Made by a program: the position numbers and the translations under genes
Part shown: positions 6,683 through 11,661 of the stretch, piece after piece
How positions within the stretch are numbered: position 1 is the first letter of the stretch
How the letters are laid out: every line of letters begins with the position of its first letter
Assembly (NCBI GenBank): GCA_015521095.1
Contig: WAOU01000112.1
Location: 1 to 11,661 of the forward strand
From: Desulfurococcales archaeon
Lineage (GTDB): Archaea > Thermoproteota > Thermoprotei_A > Sulfolobales > Acidilobaceae
Length of the DNA stretch: 11,661 nt
Direction of reading: 5' to 3'
Notes under the pieces: model-generated
Databases searched by the model: none
What the model was told of the DNA's origin: nothing
Seen by the model: only the letters and a program-made list of their open reading frames with translations

Positions 6683-7444
6683 ATGTACGATGCACAATTG
6701 ATTGTTCTAATAATCGGAGTATTCGGAGGATTTGTAGGGAGTCTTCTCGGTATCGGTGGAGGAAGCCTCATGACTCCACTCATGATTGCCGTGGGTATAG
6801 ATACGAAGGTGGCGGTCGCATCTAGTCTACTAGCAATAGTTGGCACAAGTATTGGTGGACTCAACATTTATATGAAAGAGAAGCTCGTTGACATCAGGCT
6901 TGCTCTTATGCTTGAACCCTTATCGACGTTAGGTGCTATAACCGGGGTTTTCTTAGCTCTCCGACTAGATAATATAATTATAAAAATTTTGTTGTTCGGA
7001 ATATTAGTTTACACTTCATACTCAATGATTCGTAGGCCAAGAAGAGACGATAATGAGGGTCTTCCCGCTGGGTCAATTATACCAACTAGCAGGATTTTAG
7101 CAGGAGGACTGCTGAAATATATTGCGGGCTTAGCCTCAGCATTGCTTGGTATTGGAGGCGGTATAGTAAATATACCGATATTTAGAAAGGTTATAGGATT
7201 AAATATGAAAACTAGTGTAGCTACAAGTAAGTTGCTTGTCGGCATAACCGCGTCTGCTGGGGCTCTAGGGTACTATATCGCCGGTGTACTTGATCCGTGC
7301 CTTGCGTTTAGCCTTAGCCTCGGTACTATAAGCGGAGCATACCTAGGTTCCAAAGTCGGTGTAAAGACATCGAATAGAACCCTACAATTATTGTTCTCAA
7401 TAGTATTGATTATAATTGCTGTGTTAATGCTTGTAAGGAGGTAG
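6683..7444 (+). CDS. TSUP (TauE/SafE) family membrane permease
   Basis: This 253-aa integral membrane protein belongs to the TSUP family, whose members export sulfite, sulfoacetate or other anions, or import thiosulfate-type compounds. It shows the two internal half-repeats typical of the family: GIGGGSLMTP (23-32) in the first half and GIGGGIVNIP (156-165) in the second, each at the end of a hydrophobic hairpin. About seven to eight membrane segments are visible, with a charged cytoplasmic linker (RRPRRDDNEG, 117-126). Length is normal for a short archaeal member. GAGG at 6675-6678 precedes the ATG. The next gene begins 6 bp after the stop, and its AAGGAGGT site overlaps the end of this gene, so they are translationally linked. 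Its substrate is unknown; the upstream PP-loop/Fe-S gene makes a sulfur anion a reasonable guess. Confidence 0.85.
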   Translation: MYDAQLIVLIIGVFGGFVGSLLGIGGGSLMTPLMIAVGIDTKVAVASSLLAIVGTSIGGLNIYMKEKLVDIRLALMLEPLSTLGAITGVFLALRLDNIIIKILLFGILVYTSYSMIRRPRRDDNEGLPAGSIIPTSRILAGGLLKYIAGLASALLGIGGGIVNIPIFRKVIGLNMKTSVATSKLLVGITASAGALGYYIAGVLDPCLAFSLSLGTISGAYLGSKVGVKTSNRTLQLLFSIVLIIIAVLMLVRR

Positions 7445-7450
7445 TTCGAT

Positions 7451-7699
7451 ATGGATAACCTTGAAAAGATCCTCAGATATCTAAGCATAGTCCTCCTTGG
7501 GATATACATAGCTGGATTGATTATTGGGGCTAAATATTGTTCAATTTTAGTATACGTGGTTATAGGGATTCCATGGTCTACCGTAGTAGTGTACTTCTTC
7601 TATTTTATGAAACGAAGAGATTATTTGCCTGCACTAGGTGCTATACTTATACTCTTAGAGCTTGGCTTGTTAGTATATTTGAGAAATCATCTTATTTGA
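7451..7699 (+). CDS. Small three-helix membrane protein, possibly a short DUF1634-like TSUP partner
   Basis: This 82-aa protein consists almost entirely of three hydrophobic helices (about 7-26, 31-52 and 58-77) and a short basic loop FMKRRDYLPA (52-61). AAGGAGGT at 7435-7442 overlaps the stop of the TSUP gene and sits 8 bases before this ATG, which strongly supports it as a real, co-translated gene. In archaea and bacteria, TSUP genes are often followed by a DUF1634 protein with three helices and a similar F-x-K-x-x-D-Y segment. This one may be a compact member, but the match is by pattern only. It may be an accessory subunit of the permease. A possible microORF on the other strand overlaps its last 8 bases. 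Confidence 0.75.
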   Translation: MDNLEKILRYLSIVLLGIYIAGLIIGAKYCSILVYVVIGIPWSTVVVYFFYFMKRRDYLPALGAILILLELGLLVYLRNHLI

Positions 7700-7781
7700 A
7701 ATAGAGGCCTCGTTCCGCAGGGAAGGGCTCATCCCTCTTTTTATTTGGTCGCCTAGGTGCTGGATCTTCATCGGCCTCCAA
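7692..7781 (-). CDS. Possible microprotein of 29 aa (or gene remnant)
   Basis: On the minus strand a frame runs from an upstream stop at 7803-7805 to TAA at 7692-7694. From its TTG (7781) it encodes 29 residues beginning MEADEDPAPRR and ending DEPFPAERGLYFK. The peptide is hydrophilic, Pro/Arg/Glu-rich and reads like the tail of a real protein, and the segment is more G+C-rich than the intergenic DNA next to it. A TATA-like stretch (AAAGATATAA on the minus strand, 7804-7813) lies about 26 bp from the TTG, which would fit a leaderless start. There is no ATG or ribosome site. It could equally be a decayed C-terminus or chance. I do not recognise a family. Confidence 0.3.
   Translation of the reverse strand: MEADEDPAPRRPNKKRDEPFPAERGLYFK
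7719..7746 (+). terminator. Possible terminator of the TSUP operon
   Basis: AGGGA (7719-7723) and TCCCT (7732-7736) form a short stem with an 8-base loop, followed by a T-rich run (TTTTTATTT, 7738-7746). It lies 20 bp after the stop of the small membrane gene. The stem is short, and the same bases would be coding if the minus-strand microORF is real. Confidence 0.4.
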
Positions 7782-7815
7782 AGTCTTATATTGTTTAACG
7801 AGTTATATCTTTCAT

Positions 7816-7855
7816 ATTTATTTCACTAATCTATATATTAGGATTAGAAATAAAT
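7816..7855. repeat. Palindromic region upstream of the winged-helix gene
   Basis: ATTTATTTC-ac-TAATC (7816-7831) is complementary to GATTAGAAATAAAT (7842-7855): 14 pairs with a 2-base bulge. Nested inside is CTAATCTATATATTAG (7826-7841), a 16-bp near-perfect palindrome with one mismatched pair. It lies about 40 bp upstream of the likely TATA box (7892-7902) of the regulator gene and next to the possible promoter of the minus-strand microORF. A bound regulator is likely; its identity is not known. Confidence 0.6.
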
Positions 7856-7891
7856 GTTATTGAAAATACATTTATAATTGAAGCTTTGGAA

Positions 7892-7902
7892 AATTTAAAA
7901 AG
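7892..7902 (+). promoter_or_regulatory. Putative TATA box for the winged-helix regulator
   Basis: AATTTAAAAAG preceded by the purine-rich GGAA resembles a BRE/TATA pair. Transcription would start near 7922, giving a leader of about 20 bases that contains the ribosome site GAGGTGA (7931-7937). Confidence 0.4.
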
Positions 7903-7943
7903 AAAACATGTATCAATTCATAATAGGATCGAGGTGAAATAAA

Positions 7944-8288
7944 ATGTCAATCCCCGTGAGCGTATCCCAAGCACTCAAATCCCTAATGAAGTGCAAACAA
8001 GTTCCCGACGCAGACCTAGCAGCAAGACTAATCGAACATCTCCTAAACAAGGATAAAGGATCAACTATGGGCGAACTAAGCAAAGAACTAGGCATAAGCT
8101 ACCCAATGGTCCTCAAAGTCGTAAACGAACTGGAATCATTAGGAGTAGTAGAGACAAGCAAAGTCAAGCCATCAGGCGGAAGAGGACGAGCGAAAAAACT
8201 AGTAAAACTCTACAAGCCAATGCTATCCAACCTAGTAAACGAATGCAAATCAATACTGGACGTAGTATCAAATATTCTCAAACAATAA
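7944..8288 (+). CDS. Winged helix-turn-helix transcriptional regulator
   Basis: This 114-aa protein is a small DNA-binding regulator. Residues 41-60 form a helix-turn-helix (MGELSKELGISYPMVLKVV), followed by the helix NELESLGVVE and a basic wing (KVKPSGGRGRAKKLVKLY, 73-90). A C-terminal helix (92-113) probably mediates dimerisation. The layout is that of MarR/ArsR-like winged-helix proteins without a metal-binding motif or ligand domain; the cysteines at 17 and 101 are not arranged as a metal site. GAGGTGA ends 6 bases before the ATG. Codons end almost only in A, C or G, very rarely T, as in the oxoprolinase gene downstream. A palindrome upstream suggests self-regulation. The gene converges on the symporter operon, and the shared CTAATyTATA motif (see findings) makes that operon a candidate target. 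Confidence 0.8.
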   Translation: MSIPVSVSQALKSLMKCKQVPDADLAARLIEHLLNKDKGSTMGELSKELGISYPMVLKVVNELESLGVVETSKVKPSGGRGRAKKLVKLYKPMLSNLVNECKSILDVVSNILKQ

Positions 8289-8311
8289 AAACAATACCAA
8301 GAACTATGAGA

Positions 8312-8343
8312 CTATCTTAAAAAAGTGTTTTCCCCGACGATAG
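8312..8343. terminator. Possible shared terminator between convergent genes
   Basis: The convergent 133-bp gap contains an A6 run at 8319-8324 and a T4 run at 8328-8331, flanked by CTATC (8312-8316) and GATAG (8339-8343). On the minus strand the A run becomes T6 and would end symporter transcripts. The T run on the plus strand is short. The rest of the gap shows no gene. Confidence 0.3.
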
Positions 8344-8421
8344 GATGATATACACAACTATTACAATCTATGTAATCTGCCCTATTGATCCTTGAAACAA
8401 AAATGATGATAATGAGAAAAA

Positions 8422-9978
8422 TCAAGCTTCTTCTGAAAGGATCTTGGCATATAGCCTTCTCTTCTCGGCACTAACAGGATCAGTAACCGTGCTTACAAGT
8501 AGTGCGACTACAGCGTTTACAATAAGTCCTATTACTCCTGCAACGGCCGCATGGTATCCTGGTAGGCCTAGGGCCTCGTAGAACGGGAATTTATTGCATA
8601 ATAGTATGTTGACTAGTATTCCTGCTAGTACTCCGGCTATTGCTCCATCCCTGGTTATCCAGTTCCTTTTGGTCGGGAATACTACTTGGAGTACGGGTAT
8701 GAGGAATTGTAGTCCTCCGCTGGCACTTATTGCTACTAGGTCAAATATTAGTCCTGGCTTCTGTATTGTGAAGTACCATGCTATTAGGCCCCATATTATT
8801 ATCCAGAGTCGTCCAACCCATATCAGCTCTTGCTCGGACGCATCTCTCTTAAGGAACTTCTGGTAGATGTCTCTTGTTAGGATCATGCTTGTTGCTCCTA
8901 GGAGGCTATCGAGGGTGCTCATTGCTGCACTTGCGGCTCCTGCAAGGAGGAATCCCGCGAATACAGCTGGTGTGAGGGCGTATATCATGAAGGCCATTAC
9001 TGCGTCTCTGCTACCGTATTCCTTGATAAGTGTATCAATGAATCCTGGCTCGAGTATAGTGCTTCCGTCTACTACTAACCCTTTAGCGTTGAAGACAGCG
9101 GCCGCGAGGCCTATTAGTGCAGCCGGAATATAGTAGCTTGATACATATACTGCCATTCCTGCCGCGCTCAGTCTTAGTGTTGTCTTGTCTCGTGCACTAT
9201 AGTATCTTAGCCACATGTGTGGCAGTAGTATGACCCCTACACTGTATACTATTACAAAGCTTGTTGTTAGTGAGAGAGGCCAGTTCATAGTGAGGAGTTT
9301 TGGCGATACTTCTCGTACCTGGTTCATTAGATCCGATACTCCTCCGGGGAAGAACTTGTAGACTATGAAAAGGCCCGCAGCCCATACTCCTACATACATC
9401 CAAACGCCTTGCAGTGCGTCCGTCCAGAATGCTGCTCTGTTTCCTCCTACTACGAGATAGAATATTGTTACTGCCATGAAGAAGAGGCTTGCCCAGAAGA
9501 GATCTATATGGCCTGCGCTTCCCACGCTTAATACTATTCCGAGTCCTAGGCTCTGTACCACCATATAGGCTATTACGAAGGTCGCCAGGAGTACTGCAGT
9601 GATGAACCGTAGTCCTTCACTCTCATAGAAGTCCGCTAGTAAGTCTGCTGGTGTTATGTGGCCTCGTTTCTTTCCTATTAGATGGAATCTTCTTCCTAGA
9701 ACGTACCCTGATACGGCTGCTAGGGGTGTCCATATGCTGGCAGCGACCCAGAAGCTTATACCGCTTTTGCTGAATACGGCTACGCTGGTTAGGAATGCGA
9801 ATGCGCTATGGTATGTTGCTGCTAATGTTAGGAAGAGGACGAGGAATCCTACTCTTCTGCTGAGCAGGAAGAAGTCCTCGATAGTGTGTCTGAATTTCCT
9901 GTATGCCAGGTATCCTAGGCCTACTACGATTAGACTGTAGAGAACGATTATTGTTGTTACCCATTGCCATGCCTCCAC
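8422..9978 (-). CDS. Sodium:solute symporter (SSS) family transporter
   Basis: This 518-aa integral membrane protein couples uptake of an organic solute to Na+ (or H+) entry. It has about 13 hydrophobic segments, the usual number and length for the family. Family signatures are visible: GGNRAAFWTDALQG (178-191) and LAGAASAAMSTLDSLLGATS (345-364). The latter includes the Ser354-Thr355 pair expected at the Na2 sodium site. The C-terminus is a short charged cytoplasmic tail. The start is GTG 9978, with AGGTGA ending 6 bases upstream. The 81-aa two-helix gene ends 6 bp upstream, a pairing also seen for ActP/YjcH-like and other SSS transporters. The oxoprolinase-like gene is divergent beyond the promoter region, so a cyclic amide, 5-oxoproline or a carboxylate is a plausible substrate; this is not read from the sequence. 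Confidence 0.92.
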   Translation of the reverse strand: MEAWQWVTTIIVLYSLIVVGLGYLAYRKFRHTIEDFFLLSRRVGFLVLFLTLAATYHSAFAFLTSVAVFSKSGISFWVAASIWTPLAAVSGYVLGRRFHLIGKKRGHITPADLLADFYESEGLRFITAVLLATFVIAYMVVQSLGLGIVLSVGSAGHIDLFWASLFFMAVTIFYLVVGGNRAAFWTDALQGVWMYVGVWAAGLFIVYKFFPGGVSDLMNQVREVSPKLLTMNWPLSLTTSFVIVYSVGVILLPHMWLRYYSARDKTTLRLSAAGMAVYVSSYYIPAALIGLAAAVFNAKGLVVDGSTILEPGFIDTLIKEYGSRDAVMAFMIYALTPAVFAGFLLAGAASAAMSTLDSLLGATSMILTRDIYQKFLKRDASEQELIWVGRLWIIIWGLIAWYFTIQKPGLIFDLVAISASGGLQFLIPVLQVVFPTKRNWITRDGAIAGVLAGILVNILLCNKFPFYEALGLPGYHAAVAGVIGLIVNAVVALLVSTVTDPVSAEKRRLYAKILSEEA

Positions 9979-9984
9979 TACACC

Positions 9985-10230
9985 TCACCTCCATCCTTCA
10001 AGAGCGGCGTAGAATACTGCTATCATGCCGTAGACCCATACTATCAAGCTGTAGGCGAATGCCTTGCTTAGTCCTCCTATGCTGGGGTCTGGCTGATTTA
10101 TTGGATCGAGATAAGTCAGGTACATTAGAACAATGTAGAGCAGGAATAGTAACAGTGCGATTATGCCTTTGTAGTTCTCGAATATTCTTGTATCTATGTC
10201 TTGTATTTCTCTAGGATGTTCCTCCCCCAT
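9985..10230 (-). CDS. Small two-helix membrane protein, likely accessory subunit of the SSS transporter
   Basis: This 81-aa protein has a charged N-terminus (1-20), a membrane helix (about 22-41), a short loop rich in Pro/Asp/Gln (DPINQPDPSIGG, 42-53) and a second helix (about 56-76). The size, two-helix form and position immediately upstream of an SSS gene match the small partner proteins that accompany many SSS transporters (DUF485, DUF3311 and DUF4212 types), though I cannot assign it to one of these. The stop is 6 bp before the symporter GTG, and its last codons contain the symporter ribosome site region, implying coupled translation. GGAGGAGG (10240-10247, minus strand) lies 9 bases before ATG 10230. 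It may aid folding or stability of the transporter. Confidence 0.78.
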   Translation of the reverse strand: MGEEHPREIQDIDTRIFENYKGIIALLLFLLYIVLMYLTYLDPINQPDPSIGGLSKAFAYSLIVWVYGMIAVFYAALEGWR

Positions 10231-10310
10231 TATCCTTCCCCTCCTCCAATCATATTTTGTGGTGGGGCTATGGTGGGATTACACTTTGTAAATAATAACA
10301 TAGATGACAT

Positions 10311-10323
10311 TATATATATCTTT
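10311..10323 (-). promoter_or_regulatory. Putative BRE/TATA box for the symporter operon
   Basis: On the minus strand this reads AAAGATATATATA, a good archaeal BRE/TATA pattern. Transcription would start near 10287-10290, giving a leader of some 55-60 bases before the 81-aa gene. Confidence 0.4.
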
Positions 10324-10360
10324 ACTATATGGATAATATATAATTAAACTCAATATATAC

Positions 10361-10389
10361 CTAATTTATATAATAAATTTATAAATTAG
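10361..10389. repeat. Perfect 10-bp inverted repeat in the divergent promoter region
   Basis: CTAATTTATA (10361-10370) and TATAAATTAG (10380-10389) are exact reverse complements with a 9-bp spacer. The dyad lies between the symporter promoter and the hydantoinase-like gene, about 120 bp before the latter. The dyad includes a C/G pair at its ends, so it is more than plain A/T richness. It is a candidate operator for both divergent transcripts. It shares CTAATyTATA with the palindrome at 7826-7841. Confidence 0.6.
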
Positions 10390-10477
10390 ACAATACAGAT
10401 CCTATATCAACTGAATAAAAATCATAAAGCATAATGATGCTCATTCCACACACAGCTTTCCCAAACTTCATAATCAC

Positions 10478-10487
10478 TATAAATTTA
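10478..10487 (+). promoter_or_regulatory. Putative TATA box for the hydantoinase/oxoprolinase gene
   Basis: TATAAATTTA is centred about 27 bp before ATG 10509, so transcription from it would begin at the start codon. Yet a perfect ribosome site, GGAGGT (10495-10500, 8 bases from the ATG), lies between them and would not be in that transcript. A second start further upstream (e.g. using the A/T run at 10370-10388) is therefore likely. Confidence 0.35.
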
Positions 10488-10508
10488 ACCCTTTGGAGGT
10501 CCAGGCAT

Positions 10509-11661
10509 ATGGCTATAATTGGAATCGATGTTGGTGGAACTTTTACAGACCTAGTATTATTCGACAAGGACTCTGGAATCCTCGAGCACCTCAAAGTTCT
10601 AACCACGCCTAAAGAACCAGTAATAGGAATCATGAATGCGATCGGACAAGCAATAGACGACCTAGAAAGAGTGGACACAATCATCCATGCTAGTACAATA
10701 GGGACAAACATGTTCCTGGGACAAATCGGTATCGAACCCCCCAAAGTTGCCTTAATAACAAATGAAGGATTCAGAGACTTAATAGAAATAGGGAGACAGA
10801 ATAGACCCGAGCTCTACAACCTCTTCTTCTCCAAGCCTAAGCCTCTAGTATCAAGAAACCACCGTGTTGGAGTAAGAGGTAGAATAGACAAAAATGGTAA
10901 CATTATAGAAGACCTAGATAAAGAACACTTGTCTCGGAGAGTAGAGGAGCTATGCAAGGAAGGAATAAAGGTGTTTGCTGTAAGCTTTCTCCATAGCTAC
11001 AAAAACCCTATACATGAGATAGAAGCTGAAAAAACAATCAAGGAAAAGTGTCCAGACGCGATAATAGTTCCCAGCCACAGGATAGATCCAGAGCCAATGG
11101 AATACGAGCGTACGAGCACAACAGTAGTAAATGCTGTGCTAAAACCAGTCCTTAGCAAGTACCTAGATGACCTGGAAAATACTTTACGAAGCTCCGGCTT
11201 CCGAGGAAAACTCCTCATAATGCAGAGTAGCGGTGGAGTCAGCCATGTAGCAGAGGCTCTAGAAAAACCCGCAATGTTTATAGAGAGCGGGCCTAGTGCA
11301 GGAGCGGTAGCCGTTGCCTTCTTCAGCCAATTAATTGGTGTAGAAAAGGCACTAGGATTCGATATGGGTGGTACAACTGCGAAAGCCTCAAGCGTAATAA
11401 AGGGAGTACCAGAGATCACGACAATGTACGAGGTAGGCGGAAAAGTACATATGGGACGACTAGTGCGGGGCAGTGGCTACCCTGTAAGATTTCCATATAT
11501 TGACCTCGCCGAGGTCAGCGCCGGAGGAGGAACAATAGCCTGGATCGACAAAGGAGGAGCACTCCGAGTAGGACCAATCAGTGCGGGAGCAGATCCGGGA
11601 CCAGCATGCTATGGGCTCGGAGGAAAAGACCCGACAATAACAGACGCGAACCTTGTACTAG
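10509..11661 (+). CDS. Hydantoinase A/5-oxoprolinase family ATPase, N-terminal part (runs off window)
   Basis: This is the first 384 codons of a protein that usually has about 650-700. The family uses ATP to phosphorylate and open cyclic amides (5-oxoproline, N-methylhydantoin) or to carboxylate ketones, usually with a separate HyuB-type subunit. Seen here: the ASKHA ATP-binding loop GIDVGGTFTD (5-14), the Hydant_A_N features GFRDLIEIGRQNRPELY (87-103), MQSSGGV (238-244), ESGPSAGAVA (259-268), the second phosphate motif FDMGGTTAK (284-292), SAGGGT (337-342) and GPISAGADPGPACYG (355-369). The spacing is normal and no frameshift is seen. GGAGGT lies 8 bases before the ATG. It is divergent from the SSS transporter operon. 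Substrate cannot be told: hydantoins, oxoproline and carboxylase roles share these motifs. A hyuB gene would be expected just beyond the window. Confidence 0.92.
   Translation, partial: MAIIGIDVGGTFTDLVLFDKDSGILEHLKVLTTPKEPVIGIMNAIGQAIDDLERVDTIIHASTIGTNMFLGQIGIEPPKVALITNEGFRDLIEIGRQNRPELYNLFFSKPKPLVSRNHRVGVRGRIDKNGNIIEDLDKEHLSRRVEELCKEGIKVFAVSFLHSYKNPIHEIEAEKTIKEKCPDAIIVPSHRIDPEPMEYERTSTTVVNAVLKPVLSKYLDDLENTLRSSGFRGKLLIMQSSGGVSHVAEALEKPAMFIESGPSAGAVAVAFFSQLIGVEKALGFDMGGTTAKASSVIKGVPEITTMYEVGGKVHMGRLVRGSGYPVRFPYIDLAEVSAGGGTIAWIDKGGALRVGPISAGADPGPACYGLGGKDPTITDANLVL

Noticed and set aside
7700..7800. tRNA remnant or attachment site in the G+C-rich patch after the small membrane gene
   Set aside because: No T-loop (GGTTCGAAT-like) sequence, acceptor pairing or integrase gene is present.
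8402..8437. Possible C/D-box guide RNA (ATGATGA at 8402-8408 and CTGA near 8434)
   Set aside because: The spacing is too short for a two-guide RNA, internal D' and C' boxes are missing, and the CTGA lies in the symporter coding region.
8594..9133. Two plus-strand frames opposite the symporter gene
   Set aside because: They lie inside the coding region of a full-length SSS transporter and mirror its hydrophobic codon pattern.
10379..10744. A 121-codon minus-strand frame across the divergent promoter and the oxoprolinase start
   Set aside because: It covers the dyad, TATA box and ribosome site of the plus-strand gene and is antisense to the conserved ATP-binding loop.

Overview
The window looks like a piece of a hyperthermophilic crenarchaeal (Thermoproteota) chromosome, most likely Desulfurococcales-like. 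The reasons are class III signal-peptide pilins, ATA/AGG-rich codon use, Shine-Dalgarno motifs of the GGAGGT/GGTGA type, TATA/BRE-style promoter boxes that often sit about 25 bp from the start codon, and protein families typical of sulfur-dependent archaeal heterotrophs. The taxon is inferred from family content and composition only; no rRNA, tRNA, IS element or CRISPR array was seen.

Layout. (1) 50-1092, plus strand: two tandem type IV pilin-like proteins with very short leaders (MRRG and MRG before ISPVIA). (2) 1174-2838, plus: a fused alpha/beta acyl-CoA transferase of the YdiF type, whose codon use changes abruptly inside the gene. (3) 2893-3342, minus: a soluble protein of unknown function, convergent with the CoA transferase. 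(4) 3343-3485: a divergent promoter region with two overlapping inverted repeats. (5) 3486-7699, plus: an Fe/S-flavoured run comprising a PP-loop (PAPS-reductase-like) enzyme fused to a 2x[4Fe-4S] ferredoxin domain, a ferritin-like/VIT1 membrane fusion, a TSUP (TauE/SafE) permease and a three-helix small membrane protein. (6) 7692-7802, minus: a possible microprotein. (7) 7944-8288, plus: a winged-helix regulator with a palindrome far upstream. (8) 8422-10230, minus: an 81-aa two-helix protein followed after 6 bp by a sodium:solute symporter (SSS) family transporter. (9) 10509 to the window end, plus: a hydantoinase A/oxoprolinase-family ATPase, cut off by the window edge.

How the genes may work together. 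The symporter pair and the oxoprolinase-like enzyme diverge from a 278-bp AT-rich region and look like an uptake-and-hydrolysis module for a cyclic amide or related organic acid. That region carries a perfect 10-bp dyad, and a similar CTAATyTATA half-site lies upstream of the winged-helix gene, so this regulator is a candidate controller. The 3486-7699 block joins thiol/Fe-S chemistry, iron handling and export of sulfur oxyanions or other anions, but co-function is inferred only from adjacency.

No gene-free stretch exceeds 300 bp. The largest gaps (7700-7943 and 10231-10508) hold the microORF, inverted repeats and promoters described below. Bases 1-49 show no recognisable gene.
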